Part shown: one piece after another, positions 1 to 8,690 of the stretch
How positions within the stretch are numbered: the first letter of the stretch is position 1
Layout: every line of letters starts with the position of its first letter
Notes under the pieces: generated by a model
The model's input: the letters and a program-made list of their open reading frames with translations, nothing else
Told to the model about the DNA's origin: nothing
The model's database searches: none
DNA from: Halobellus captivus
GTDB taxonomy: Archaea > Halobacteriota > Halobacteria > Halobacteriales > Haloferacaceae
Assembly: GCF_007655485.1 (NCBI RefSeq)
Contig: NZ_VJXQ01000006.1
Location: 162,855-216,542, forward strand
DNA length: 53,688 nucleotides
Direction: 5' to 3'
Made by a program: the position numbers and the translations under genes

Positions 1-1
1 G

Positions 2-469
2 CAGCTGAAAGCGGAGTATCCCGAAGTTCCGATCATCTTCGATCACGGCGGGATGCAGGCCGGATGGCAGGAGGACTATGTGGATAAGTGTTGTCAGGTG
101 GCGGCCTCCTTCGACGACGTCTACCTCGAAATCGGCCTCTACTGGAAGGAGCTGATGAAGAAACCGCTGAACGATCCCAACATCGCCATCGATCAGCTCC
201 TCTGGGGAACTGACTGGGGCGCGTCGATGGTCGAACACAGCCAACCGAACGAGGACCCGCCGTTCTACTGGGAGCAGATTTCCGAGCGCGGGCTTCCGGC
301 CCACCAACCCGACTACTGGGGATCGAGCCTCCGACAGTTGTTCGACTTCGCGATGGAGCGAGACCTGCCGCAGGAGGAACTGAACTTGATCCTCGGCGGT
401 AACGCCGTCCGCCTGTTCGACATCGAAGTGGAGGACGACCGGATGTTCCAGCAGTACATCGACGTCTGA
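2..469 (+). CDS. Amidohydrolase family protein, C-terminal part (5' end outside window)
   Basis: The open frame enters from the left edge, so the start is missing; about 155 residues remain. The fragment has features of the metal-dependent amidohydrolase-2 (TIM-barrel) family: a FDHGG segment near the start, a LLWGTDWG strand carrying the usual late catalytic Asp, and a terminal ILGGNAVRLF helix, which in this family is typically a GNAxRLF signature. Substrate cannot be deduced. The acyl-CoA/AMP ligase starts 7 nt after its stop, so the two are probably cotranscribed and may serve one catabolic route (hydrolysis or decarboxylation of an acid, then CoA activation). The family is fairly certain; the role is inferred. 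Confidence 0.8.
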   Translation, partial: QLKAEYPEVPIIFDHGGMQAGWQEDYVDKCCQVAASFDDVYLEIGLYWKELMKKPLNDPNIAIDQLLWGTDWGASMVEHSQPNEDPPFYWEQISERGLPAHQPDYWGSSLRQLFDFAMERDLPQEELNLILGGNAVRLFDIEVEDDRMFQQYIDV

Positions 470-475
470 TCACCG

Positions 476-2035
476 ATGCCTACGACCGCACACGGAGAAC
501 TTCCCTCGCTCAGGGAGCTATCCGAGATCGCCGCGGAGAATAATCCACACGGCGAGGCGTTCGCGGACGGAGTGAACGGCGCGAGCGTCTCCTGGAGCGA
601 GTTTGATGCGGCCAGTACCCGTGCTGCGAACGCCCTTCGAACCCACGTCGGGCCTGGAGACCGCGTGGTGTTTCTGTGTGAGGCGTCCGTCGATCACGTC
701 ACGGTCTGGAACGGGGCGCTGAAAGCCGGGTGCGTCGTCTCGAACCTCCACGTGCGTTCGTCGCCGGAGACGATGCGCTACTGTATCGACAAACTGCGAC
801 CACGGGTGCTCGTGGTCGACGAAGCGTTCTCTTCGTTCTTCGAGGAACGGGTTCGAGACGGGCTCACGACGACGCTCGATGCCGTCGTCACGATCGGGGA
901 GCCGCAGGCCCGATACGAGAAGTCTCTCGATTCGTTTTCCGAGGGGCAGTCGACGACCAAACCAGACGTTCCAACGAGCGAAGACGACGTCGTCGCCGTC
1001 ATCTGGACCTCCGGCACCACGGGTCGGCCGAAGGGATGGTGTCTCACGAGTCGCGCCGCCATCGTCCGCGGTGTGAAACTGATGGGCGCGCTGAACATCA
1101 GTCGGACGACGCGGCGGGTGCAAGTACTCTCTCCGTCGTTTGCGGCGTGGTTCACGGGCACGGTTCCGTCGATGCTGACGAACTCGGCGACCTGCTTCCT
1201 TCGCGAGTGGGATCCGGAGACGTACCTCCGGGCGATCGACGAGCGCGAACAGACGATGGCGACGCTCGTGCCGACGATGTGGCGCGAGGTGTTGGACACG
1301 GAGAGTTTCGAATCCTACGACCTCGGGTCGCTCGAACGGATCACGGCGGCGGGCGAGCGTCTCGATCCGACGACGCTCGAACGCCTCCAAGAACAGGTCT
1401 GCGAGCGCGTCTACAACGCGTACGCGGCGACGGAAGTGATGGCGACCTCGATATCCGCGAAAGAGATGGACACCGCGCGTATCGGAAGCGTCGGCAAACC
1501 AGCGATCGGAACCCGCGTTCGCGTCATCGAGGAGGGCGGCGCTCCCGCGGACGAAAAGCCGCCCGGTGAGGCCGGCGAGATCATCGTCGCGGCTCCCGAT
1601 ACGCCGGTCTGGGCGTGGGAAGACACCGAACGGACCGAGACCACGTTTCGAGACGGCTGGTGGTATTCGGGCGATCTGGGATACACGGACGAGGAGGGCT
1701 TTCTCTTCTTGGAGGGTCGTCGCGACTTTATGATCCTCTCGAAGGGGATCAAGGTCTATCCGGTCCCGATCGAAGAGCGACTGAACGCTCATCCCCGCGT
1801 CACCGAAGCCGCGGTTATCGGCGTGGAAGACGAGGAGTACGGCGAGCGGGTGACCGCCGTCGTCCATCGATCGAACCCGAACCTGACGGCCGACGACCTC
1901 GACGAGTGGTGTCTGGAGAGCGACTCGCTGGCGCGCTTCGAGCGTCCCCGAGCGTACTCCTTCGTCGACGGGCCGCTCCCGAGAACGGCGACGAACAAAC
2001 TCGATAGAAACGGTGTTTCGTCTCTCGTCGAATAG
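476..2035 (+). CDS. AMP-dependent acyl-CoA synthetase/ligase (ANL superfamily)
   Basis: A 519-residue adenylate-forming enzyme of normal family length. It would activate a carboxylic acid with ATP to an acyl-AMP and then transfer it to CoA. The P-loop-like motif WTSGTTGRPKG lies near residue 180, an ATE motif (YAATEV) sits mid-protein, YSGDLGY carries the conserved Asp, and the hinge GRRDFMILSKGIKVYP is followed by a C-terminal lid with a conserved Lys in TATNKLDR. Substrate is not predictable from sequence. It lies 7 nt after the amidohydrolase and is probably in the same operon. A very AT-rich intergenic region follows the stop. Confidence 0.9.
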   Translation: MPTTAHGELPSLRELSEIAAENNPHGEAFADGVNGASVSWSEFDAASTRAANALRTHVGPGDRVVFLCEASVDHVTVWNGALKAGCVVSNLHVRSSPETMRYCIDKLRPRVLVVDEAFSSFFEERVRDGLTTTLDAVVTIGEPQARYEKSLDSFSEGQSTTKPDVPTSEDDVVAVIWTSGTTGRPKGWCLTSRAAIVRGVKLMGALNISRTTRRVQVLSPSFAAWFTGTVPSMLTNSATCFLREWDPETYLRAIDEREQTMATLVPTMWREVLDTESFESYDLGSLERITAAGERLDPTTLERLQEQVCERVYNAYAATEVMATSISAKEMDTARIGSVGKPAIGTRVRVIEEGGAPADEKPPGEAGEIIVAAPDTPVWAWEDTERTETTFRDGWWYSGDLGYTDEEGFLFLEGRRDFMILSKGIKVYPVPIEERLNAHPRVTEAAVIGVEDEEYGERVTAVVHRSNPNLTADDLDEWCLESDSLARFERPRAYSFVDGPLPRTATNKLDRNGVSSLVE

Positions 2036-2371
2036 TTCTGTAATACTGTTCTTTCTATAGTCTTGTCAACATATTTGATTTAATCTGTCGAAGTCCTCTT
2101 CATAACTAAAACAAAATTAGCCTCTCTCTCCGTTGTATTTACTATTCATATGGCAATTTCAACCTCTCTGATTTAGGAATAGTGTGAAACTTTTACGCAA
2201 TCGTCTACGTTCTGTTTATAATCATATTTCAAATACATATATAGAACTTATTATATTTCAATTCGCATATACCTGCATTCCCGTTCATCTGTCGGGAGAT
2301 CAGTACCAGCCGCCACGGTGACAGATCTGACACAAACTACTAAGCAGTCGCTGAACCAACACTATAGAACG
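2036..2371. other. AT-rich intergenic region upstream of uspA
   Basis: About 335 nt between the ligase and uspA contain no credible gene. Roughly 2040-2280 is strikingly AT-rich for this genome, with several TATA-like strings (for example ATATATAG near 2240 and TTATATTT near 2252). It may hold the uspA promoter or be remnant foreign DNA. No terminal inverted repeats or transposase remnant are visible. Confidence 0.5.
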
Positions 2372-2818
2372 ATGCAGTACCTTGTCGCCGTCGACGGCTC
2401 GGAATCCAGCACCGACGCGCTCGCGTACGCGCTCGAACTCCTCTCTCACGCCGGGGGATCGCTGACCGTCGCGTACGCAGTCGAACCACGAGTGCTCGTC
2501 GAGGGAGGCGGGGAAGCGGCGACGAGCGCCGAGGCCGGAAAACGAATTTACACCGAGGATCTCCAAATCGCCGAAGAACGCGGCAAGGATGTTCTTGACG
2601 ACGCCCGCACCCGCGCCGAGAAGGCTGGTGTCGCGGTCGAGACGATACTCCTCTACGGTGACCCCGTTGACAGCATCACCGAATACGCCGACAGCGAGGG
2701 CGTCGACGGGATCATCGTCGGACACCGCGGACTCTCCAATCGAGTCGAAGGGATGGTCGGAAGCGTCGCGAAGGGGCTCGTCGGGCACGCGACAGTGCCG
2801 GTGACCGTGGTGAAGTAG
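2372..2818 (+). CDS. Universal stress protein, UspA family
   Basis: A 148-residue single-domain UspA protein. The ATG at 2372 is chosen because the family begins directly with the first beta strand (MQYLVAVDGSESS); an in-frame GTG at 2318 would add 18 unsupported residues. The nucleotide-binding signature G-x2-G-x9-G-S is seen as GHRGLSNRVEGMVGS near the C terminus, so this is the ATP-binding type. Such proteins help stress survival, but the specific role is unknown. rtcA begins 9 nt after the stop, suggesting cotranscription. Confidence 0.9.
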   Translation: MQYLVAVDGSESSTDALAYALELLSHAGGSLTVAYAVEPRVLVEGGGEAATSAEAGKRIYTEDLQIAEERGKDVLDDARTRAEKAGVAVETILLYGDPVDSITEYADSEGVDGIIVGHRGLSNRVEGMVGSVAKGLVGHATVPVTVVK

Positions 2819-2827
2819 GTCGTCGCA

Positions 2828-4009
2828 GTGCTCGAACTCGACGGCAGTGACGGCGGCGGACAGGTAGTCAGAACGGCGCTCTCGCTCGCGGCGCTCGATT
2901 CCCGTCCGTTTCGGATGGAGAACGTTCGCGGGAATCGGGCGGCTTCCGGCTTGAAGCGCCAACACCTCGCGTGCGTCGACCTCCTCGCCGAGCTCGTCGA
3001 CGCCGAGGTGTCGGGAGCCGAAGTCGGTTCCGAGACGCTCACGTTCGAACCGGGCGACTCGGCACCGGTTGGAGCAAGCCGATCGGTTCCGGTCGAACCG
3101 GACCGCTCGAACAGCGATATTGCCATCGGCGAGGCGTCCAACCCCGCCGATGTCGAGGTCGATCTCGGCATCGACATCGGGATCGACGTCGGTACGGCCG
3201 GGAGCGTCACGCTCGTCGCCGACGTGCTCCTGCCGCTCGCGACGCGGATCCCGACACCGCTTCGGGCGACCCTCGGCGGCGGGACCGACGTGAAGTGGTC
3301 CCCGCCGACCGACTATCTCCGATCCGTCAAGCTCCCACTGCTACGCGAGCGCGGTCTCGACGCGGCGGTTACGGTGAACCGCCGGGGATTCTATCCGACG
3401 GGCGGGGGAACGCTCGCCGTCGATATCTCTCCTTCCGCTCTCGCACCGATCGAACTCGGATCGAGACGCGACGGGATGCGCGACACGACCGAGTGGAACT
3501 GGTCGATTTACGCCGTCGCCTCGGAAGCGCTCGAAGATGCCTCGGTCGCCGATCGGCTCGCCGAGTCGGCCGCGGCGTCGCTCTTCGAGGAGAGAGTCGC
3601 TGGCGATGCCGAAACCCACGTCGCGTATGTCGATTCCGCCTCTCCCGGTGCGGTCGTGACCCTCGTCGCCGACGGGAGAGGTTCAGCGGCTCGCCAAGGC
3701 GATGCCCAGCGCGCGCGGCCGCGAGCGGGCTTCAGCGCGGTCGGCGAACGCGGCGTCCCCTCCGAAGAAGTGGCAGCCGAGGCCGTCGCGGCGGCCGTCG
3801 ACTGGGCCGAGACCGACGCGCCGGTCGACGCTCATCTCGGCGATCAACTCGTCCTCTGGCTCGCGCTCGTCGGCGGGCGCGTGAGAATTCCGCGCGTCAC
3901 GGACCATGTCCGGACGAACGTCGAGGTCGTTCGTGCATTCGGCTACGACGTGTCGATCACGCAGGAATCTGACGGGTCGGAAGCGACGTTGTCGGCGCCG
4001 TCGGGGTGA
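2828..4009 (+). CDS. rtcA: RNA 3'-terminal phosphate cyclase
   Basis: RtcA converts RNA 3'-phosphate ends to 2',3'-cyclic phosphates using ATP. At 393 residues it is longer than the usual ~340, because of acidic insertions typical of halophiles (around residues 75-110). Family motifs are GGQVVRTALSLA near the N terminus, GGGTDVKWSPP near residue 155 and RRGFYPTGGG near residue 187. His336 in AHLGDQ matches the nucleophile that becomes adenylated. The start is GTG, 9 nt after uspA. The convergent abcE1 begins 28 nt after the stop. Confidence 0.93.
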   Translation: MLELDGSDGGGQVVRTALSLAALDSRPFRMENVRGNRAASGLKRQHLACVDLLAELVDAEVSGAEVGSETLTFEPGDSAPVGASRSVPVEPDRSNSDIAIGEASNPADVEVDLGIDIGIDVGTAGSVTLVADVLLPLATRIPTPLRATLGGGTDVKWSPPTDYLRSVKLPLLRERGLDAAVTVNRRGFYPTGGGTLAVDISPSALAPIELGSRRDGMRDTTEWNWSIYAVASEALEDASVADRLAESAAASLFEERVAGDAETHVAYVDSASPGAVVTLVADGRGSAARQGDAQRARPRAGFSAVGERGVPSEEVAAEAVAAAVDWAETDAPVDAHLGDQLVLWLALVGGRVRIPRVTDHVRTNVEVVRAFGYDVSITQESDGSEATLSAPSG

Positions 4010-4037
4010 AAACAGTCGAAGCGCGATCCGACAGCGC

Positions 4038-5867
4038 TCAGGGCGCGTAGTAGTACTCGCCCTGGTTCTTCTGCTTGCGGTCGAGTTGGGAGTCCGGTTT
4101 GTTGATCCGCGGTCGCTGGGTCCGCTCGTCGCGGCGGAACGTGATATCGAGGTCCGCGAGGAAGTCATTCATCCCCGCGCGCATCTCCTGCGGCGTCGAT
4201 GCGTGCCCGTATTTGGACGGTTCGCCGTCGAACACCATGAGCCGGTCGGCCAGCAGATCGATCATATAGATGTCGTGGTCGATCACGAGCACCGTCTCGT
4301 CGTGGTTCTCGGCGTAGCGGCGGATCGCGGTGGTCGCCTGCACCCGCTGTTCGACGTCGAGGTGCGCCGACGGCTCGTCCATCACGTACAGGTCGGCGTC
4401 CTCGGAGAGGCACGCCGCGATGGCGACGCGCTGGCGCTCCCCGCCGGAGAGGTCGTCGAGGTTCCGCTCCATAATTCGATCGAGTTGGAGCGGATTCGCC
4501 ACCTCCGTCTTCCAGTAGGAGGTGCCGAAGTCGTCCGTAATGGACGAGAGGAACGAGTCGACGCGCATCGGCTGGTCGATCTCGATGTACTGCGGCTTAT
4601 ACGAGATGTCGAGCCGGAAGTCCAGTTCGCCCTCGTCGGGTTCGAGCGCGCCCGTGAACAGCTTCGCGAGCGTGGACTTCCCGATCCCGTTGGGACCGAC
4701 GACGCCCAGCACTTCCGACTCGTAGATCGTTCCCGAGTCGACCTCCAGAGAGAACTCCCCGTCCCCGTAGGACTTCGCGAGTTCGGGATACTCGACGAGC
4801 GGCTTCGACTTCGACGTCTCGCGCGGGGCGTGCTGGTGGAACTCGATCTCCCCGGGGCGAATCCGCATATTCTCGTTGGAGAGATACCCCGTGAGGTACT
4901 CGTTGATGCCGTTTCGGACCGATTTGGGATCGGTGATGACGCCGAACGCGCCGGGTTCACCGTAGGCGACGTGCAGCGAATCGGCGAGCAGGTCCAAGAT
5001 CGCGAGATCGTGCTCGACGACGAGTACTGCGCGGTCTTCGTCCTCAGCGAGTTCGCGGATGAGGCGGGCGGCGGTGACGCGCTGGCCGATGTCCAGATAC
5101 GGCGAGACCTCGTCGAGGAAGTAGAAGTCGCGGTCCCGAGCGAGCGTGGCCGCGAGCGCGACGCGCTGGAGTTCGCCGCCGGAGAGCGTGTCGAGCGGCT
5201 GGTCGACGACCGGGCGGATTCCCAGCCGGTCGATGTAGTCGTCGAGGGCGCCTCGCTCGTCGGTCGACTGCAGGAGTTCGTTCGTGGTCCCGTCGAACTG
5301 CTTGGGGATCTGATCGACGTACTGGGGCTTGCGCGCGATGGTGACGTCGCCCTCGCGCACCCGTTCGATGTACGTCTGTAACTCTGTGCCGCGGAAGCGG
5401 TCGAGAACGGTCTCCCACGAGGGTTCGTCGCCGTACGCGCCGAGGTTGGGGACCATCTCGCCCGCCAGCGCGCGAACGGCAGTCGTCTTCCCGATCCCGT
5501 TCGGCCCGAGGATGCCCGTCACGGTACCCGATTCCGGAACCGGAAGCCCGTAAAGGGCGAAGGCGTTTTCCCCGTAGCGGTGGACGGGGTCGTCTTCGAG
5601 CTCCGTCGGGAGGTTGATGATCTCGATGGCGTCGAAAGGACACTTCTCGACGCAGATACCGCAAGTCTCGCCGAGGCAGACTTCCTCCGAGATTCGAATC
5701 TGGTCGGGGCCGCCGTCGTAGGGTTCGTCCTCCTCGTAGTACTCCCCGCGCGTGACGATACACTCCTTCCCGGTTCGGTTCGGCGGACAGTAGTTCGCAC
5801 ACTCGTAACTACAGCGGTCGGGTTGACACCGATCTAAGTCGACGACGGCGATGCTGTCGTCCGCCAT
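4038..5867 (-). CDS. ABCE1/Rli1 ribosome-recycling ATPase
   Basis: A 609-residue soluble twin-ATPase that splits ribosomes after termination in archaea and eukaryotes. Order: an N-terminal RLI/Fe-S region with Cys-rich motifs (DRCQPDRCSYECANYCPP, then CLGETCGICVEKCPFDAI, two [4Fe-4S] sites), NBD1 (Walker A GPNGIGKTTA near residue 121, signature LSGGELQRVA), a hinge, and NBD2 (Walker A GPNGIGKSTL, signature LSGGERQRVA). All key motifs are intact. It follows the EMC6-like gene by 3 nt, so the two form an operon. Confidence 0.97.
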   Translation of the reverse strand: MADDSIAVVDLDRCQPDRCSYECANYCPPNRTGKECIVTRGEYYEEDEPYDGGPDQIRISEEVCLGETCGICVEKCPFDAIEIINLPTELEDDPVHRYGENAFALYGLPVPESGTVTGILGPNGIGKTTAVRALAGEMVPNLGAYGDEPSWETVLDRFRGTELQTYIERVREGDVTIARKPQYVDQIPKQFDGTTNELLQSTDERGALDDYIDRLGIRPVVDQPLDTLSGGELQRVALAATLARDRDFYFLDEVSPYLDIGQRVTAARLIRELAEDEDRAVLVVEHDLAILDLLADSLHVAYGEPGAFGVITDPKSVRNGINEYLTGYLSNENMRIRPGEIEFHQHAPRETSKSKPLVEYPELAKSYGDGEFSLEVDSGTIYESEVLGVVGPNGIGKSTLAKLFTGALEPDEGELDFRLDISYKPQYIEIDQPMRVDSFLSSITDDFGTSYWKTEVANPLQLDRIMERNLDDLSGGERQRVAIAACLSEDADLYVMDEPSAHLDVEQRVQATTAIRRYAENHDETVLVIDHDIYMIDLLADRLMVFDGEPSKYGHASTPQEMRAGMNDFLADLDITFRRDERTQRPRINKPDSQLDRKQKNQGEYYYAP

Positions 5868-5870
5868 CGC

Positions 5871-6185
5871 TTAGAGGGTGACCCCTTCCGTCAGCAGGAC
5901 GCCGAACGTGATGAACCACAACGTGACCGTCATAAACGCCACGTAGAGGTAGTCCTTTGCGCCGAAGTCGGAGACGTCGATGCCGATGACGCGCAGAATC
6001 GGGAACTGCGCGATGACGAGCGCGACGACGTATAGAAGCGTCTGCTGGCTCGCCGCGGCCGCGACGCTGGTCCCGACGAACCTGGCCGACGCCAGCGCGG
6101 CAACGACGCCAGCGAGACAGGCGAGCGTGGTGACCGTGACTCCCCGCATGTGATCGGAGAGTCCGCTCTGCGTTTCCGTAGCCAT
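5871..6185 (-). CDS. EMC6-like small membrane protein
   Basis: A 104-residue protein with three hydrophobic segments: roughly residues 18-40 (TTLACLAGVVAALASARFVG), 45-65 and 80-100. The layout resembles archaeal EMC6-like proteins, related to a subunit of the ER membrane complex insertase. The ATG at 6185 is preferred over the upstream frame start at 6212, which adds unsupported residues. The gene sits directly before abcE1 with a 3-nt gap, linking a possible membrane-insertion factor to ribosome recycling. Family assignment comes from topology and context and is moderately sure. Confidence 0.65.
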   Translation of the reverse strand: MATETQSGLSDHMRGVTVTTLACLAGVVAALASARFVGTSVAAAASQQTLLYVVALVIAQFPILRVIGIDVSDFGAKDYLYVAFMTVTLWFITFGVLLTEGVTL

Positions 6186-6240
6186 ACCTACGACTCCGAC
6201 ACCCGGCGTCAAAAGCCGTTCGTTCCCGCGTTGCTTCGAG

Positions 6241-6330
6241 ACGGGGTCGATTGATGGTCGGTCGATGGTCGGTCAATGGGATATCATTGGTCGATCGATG
6301 GGCGATCGTATTCGAAGTCGTTAAGAGTGC
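6241..6330 (+). promoter_or_regulatory. Promoter region of rpl15e with 11-bp tandem repeats
   Basis: GATGGTCGGTC occurs twice head-to-tail at 6253-6263 and 6264-6274 and is followed by a degenerate third copy (aATGGG). A CAATG/CATTG inverted repeat lies at 6275-6290. A TATA-like TTAAGAG is at 6321, which predicts a start near 6346 and a roughly 100-nt leader for rpl15e. A GGTGA at 6443-6447 could serve as ribosome binding site. Confidence 0.45.
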
Positions 6331-6452
6331 CACGAGGAAAGATTCGGCAACTCGCTGGTCGGACGGGACGCCAGCGGGCACCCGAGGAATCGGGACGAAA
6401 TGTGGGTCGGCGTCGAACGTCGCCCGAATCGAAAGCGCCCGTGGTGAAACCA

Positions 6453-7043
6453 ATGGCACGAAGCTTCTACTCACACATCAAGGAAGCGTGGAAACAGCCC
6501 GGCGACGGTAAGCTCGCCGAGCTGCAGTGGCAGCGAAAACAGGACTGGCGTCAACAGGGTGCGATCGTCCGCGTCGACCGACCGACGCGCCTCGACAAGG
6601 CCCGCGAACTCGGCTACAAGGCCAAGCAGGGCATCGTCGTCGTGCGCGTCGCGGTCCGCAAGGGCGGTGCTCGAAAGCAGCGCCACAAAGCCGGTCGTCG
6701 CTCGAAGCGACAGGGCGTCAACCGGATCGGCCGCCGTAAGAGCATCCAGCGCATCGCCGAGGAGCGCGCGTCGCGGAAGCACCCGAACCTCCGCACGCTC
6801 GCGTCCTACTGGGTCGGCGAAGACGGCTCCCAGAAGTGGCACGAAGTGATCCTCGTCGACCCCGAGCACGGGGCCATCAAGAGCGACGACGATCTCAACT
6901 GGATCTGCAGCGACAACCACAAGGGCCGCGCCTTCCGCGGCCTGACGAACGCCGGTCGCTCCAACCGCGGCCTCCAGAACCGCGGCAAGGGATCGGAGCA
7001 CGCCCGCCCGAGCCTCGGCTCGGACCGGCGCCGCGGTAACTGA
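6453..7043 (+). CDS. rpl15e: 50S ribosomal protein L15e
   Basis: A 196-residue, Arg/Lys-rich ribosomal protein of the large subunit, found in archaea and eukaryotes. It starts MARSFYSHIKEAWKQP, the hallmark of haloarchaeal L15e, so the ATG at 6453 is used and not the longer open frame beginning at 6276. Internal blocks RKGGARKQRHKAGRRSKRQG and the RGLTNAGRSNRGL tail are diagnostic. It has its own promoter and appears monocistronic, with a weak T-rich stop region after 7085. Confidence 0.97.
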   Translation: MARSFYSHIKEAWKQPGDGKLAELQWQRKQDWRQQGAIVRVDRPTRLDKARELGYKAKQGIVVVRVAVRKGGARKQRHKAGRRSKRQGVNRIGRRKSIQRIAEERASRKHPNLRTLASYWVGEDGSQKWHEVILVDPEHGAIKSDDDLNWICSDNHKGRAFRGLTNAGRSNRGLQNRGKGSEHARPSLGSDRRRGN

Positions 7044-7145
7044 CGCGACGGTACGCTCGCGTCGAGACACCGCGATCCCGCGCTCGTTTTCAGTCCGCGG
7101 GAACCGCGTTCACACTTTTTGTTATCACCGCTCGGACTCGCGAGT

Positions 7146-7247
7146 ATGGACGAAGAAGCCTGTCCAAAGTGTCGATCGACCGATTTCGAATCCGAGGACA
7201 GCGGGCCGAACGTGTGCCAAAACTGCGGCCTTCGCTGGCAGGGGTAA
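7146..7247 (+). CDS. Zinc-finger micro-protein (33 residues)
   Basis: This very short gene encodes two Cys pairs, CPKC near residue 6 and CQNC near residue 24, a one-zinc ribbon typical of the small CPxCG-type proteins common in haloarchaea. The frame is closed by TAA at 7245. A T-rich TATA-like element (CTTTTTGTTATC) lies about 25-30 nt before the ATG, consistent with a leaderless mRNA. It is acidic outside the Cys pairs. Function is unknown; such proteins are candidates for regulation or protein-protein contacts. Confidence 0.75.
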   Translation: MDEEACPKCRSTDFESEDSGPNVCQNCGLRWQG

Positions 7248-7281
7248 CACCGGCCAACCGATCTCGAATACCGAAGATCGA

Positions 7282-7309
7282 AGGCCGAGCTCCGAATACC
7301 GGAGGGCCT
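7282..7309. terminator. Bidirectional hairpin between convergent genes
   Basis: AGGCC (7282-7286) pairs with GGCCT (7305-7309), and inside it CTCCG (7290-7294) pairs with CGGAG (7300-7304) around an AATAC loop. It lies between the convergent zinc micro-protein and rhodanese genes, so it may end both transcripts. There is no long T run. Confidence 0.4.
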
Positions 7310-7339
7310 CCGCAGTCCGCTCAGAGGTCGGTTTTCCGG

Positions 7340-7714
7340 TCAGAATGGTGGATGTGAGTCCTCGTTGTCGCCAGTCGCTGTACCCGTACCCGTCGATTCG
7401 GCGTGCCCGTCCGCGACAGGGCCGCTCCACGCCTCAAACCCGCCGCGTAGACTCGATAGCTCCGCATCGAGATGGTTCCCGAGAATCCTGGCGACCCGCT
7501 TCGAGCTCTTACCGACGTAGCAGGAAACGATGATCTCGTCGGCCTCCGCCCACGGGGAGTCAAGTGCGGCCGGAGACAGTCGCTGCGGCGGAACGTTCAC
7601 CGCGCCCTCGATGTGTCCGGCGGCGTACGACGACGGATCGCGGATGTCGACGACTGCGACGTCCTCATCGTCGAGGCGCGCCCGTAACTCGGCGGGCGTC
7701 GTTTCTGATACCAT
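7340..7714 (-). CDS. Rhodanese-like sulfurtransferase domain protein
   Basis: A 124-residue single rhodanese domain. The motifs VDIRDPSSYAAGHIEGAVNVP and the active-site loop with Cys65 (SCYVGKSS) are intact, so it could carry persulfide. MVSETTP at 7714 is taken as start; the frame extends upstream to 7771 but without family support. The neighbourhood (TusA, DsrE, rhodanese-MBL) suggests a role in sulfane-sulfur transfer, though a separate function is possible because a PIN-like gene lies between. Confidence 0.85.
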   Translation of the reverse strand: MVSETTPAELRARLDDEDVAVVDIRDPSSYAAGHIEGAVNVPPQRLSPAALDSPWAEADEIIVSCYVGKSSKRVARILGNHLDAELSSLRGGFEAWSGPVADGHAESTGTGTATGDNEDSHPPF

Positions 7715-7834
7715 ACCTCCCTCTCCGTTCGAACGGGGAAACGGGCTTCGATTGTATTCCACGAGATCCACACGCGTGCATTACTGCCTCGAAAGCCGCA
7801 CCAGCACTTCGTTCGGAGTTGTCCGCCCGCATCC

Positions 7835-8518
7835 TCAGGCGCGCGGGTCGCGGTCGGGGCCCGGATACGTTCCGGCTTCGACCTCCCGATACAGGCTTTC
7901 GGCGTCGAACAGCATCGCGAACGCCCGCGGCTCCCGGGCGCTCACGGAGAGGCGGCTGCCGAGTTCCGCGCCCGCCCTCGCCGAGAGGAGCCGGTCGTCG
8001 AACGAGAGGACGTGCATCGCGCCGCCCCGGTAGGCGGTCGCGAGTGCGGGGTGGTCCCCGGAGGGATGATCGACCGACTCACACCACGCCGAGACGCGCT
8101 CGCGCCACGCCGACGCGAGGTGGGTGTCGGCCAGTTCCGTGATTACCGCCTCGGCGTCCGAGAGCAGCGCGTCGCTCGCGAGCAGCGTCGTCCACGAGTG
8201 TTTCCGGAGGTGGTCCAGTGCCCGCCGGGCGTCCCCGTCGACGAGGAGATCGGCGGCGAGCACGTCGGCGTCGGCGACGACGCGGGTCGGACTGGATTCG
8301 AGCGGCGGCGTCGATGACTCGCCATCGATCGATTCGGAGTTGGATTCCGGTTCGGATTCGGAGTTGGATGGTGATTCCGGTTCGGGCTCATTGTCCGTCG
8401 CGGCGGCCGTTTCGCCGCCCGCCGACGTGGCTCGGACGTCGGCGAGCGTCTCCAGAATCTCCGCGTCGTCGACGCCCGACTCGGCCGCCTGTTCGAAGAG
8501 CGCGCTCCAAGACTGCAT
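7835..8518 (-). CDS. PIN-like domain protein, haloarchaeal (DUF7384-like)
   Basis: A 227-residue protein with three parts: an alpha-helical N terminus (MQSWSALFEQAAESG), a low-complexity Glu/Ser-rich acidic linker at about residues 45-80, and a C-terminal domain with PIN-like acidic residues (VVADADVLAADLL, then SDALLSDAEAVI and SFDDRLL). This resembles haloarchaeal PIN-like families, perhaps an RNase fold. The start at ATG 8518 is chosen, but a GTG at 8563 in frame is possible. A 16-bp perfect palindrome lies between the two candidate starts. Activity is unproven. Confidence 0.6.
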   Translation of the reverse strand: MQSWSALFEQAAESGVDDAEILETLADVRATSAGGETAAATDNEPEPESPSNSESEPESNSESIDGESSTPPLESSPTRVVADADVLAADLLVDGDARRALDHLRKHSWTTLLASDALLSDAEAVITELADTHLASAWRERVSAWCESVDHPSGDHPALATAYRGGAMHVLSFDDRLLSARAGAELGSRLSVSAREPRAFAMLFDAESLYREVEAGTYPGPDRDPRA

Positions 8519-8524
8519 ACCTAC

Positions 8525-8540
8525 CCGTGCGGCCGCACGG
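8525..8540. repeat. 16-bp perfect palindrome before the PIN-like gene
   Basis: CCGTGCGGCCGCACGG reads identically on both strands and ends 7 nt before the ATG at 8518. It may be an operator or a leader hairpin. If translation starts at the GTG at 8563, it would be coding instead. Confidence 0.6.
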
Positions 8541-8690
8541 TCAAGAAGTTCGTTGTCGCGCACCCTCTTCGGGCGGTTGTCGTGTGGTCTTCCCGAACGG
8601 TTATCCCGCGATTCGCTCGAAAACGTGTCGGCGACTCGCTCTGAACGATCGTGAATTCTCGATCAACGATTTCGGAGAAAATGCCGTCGT

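Noticed and set aside
2036-2317. Insertion-sequence remnant in the AT-rich spacer
   Set aside because: No terminal inverted repeats, target duplication or transposase fragment found.
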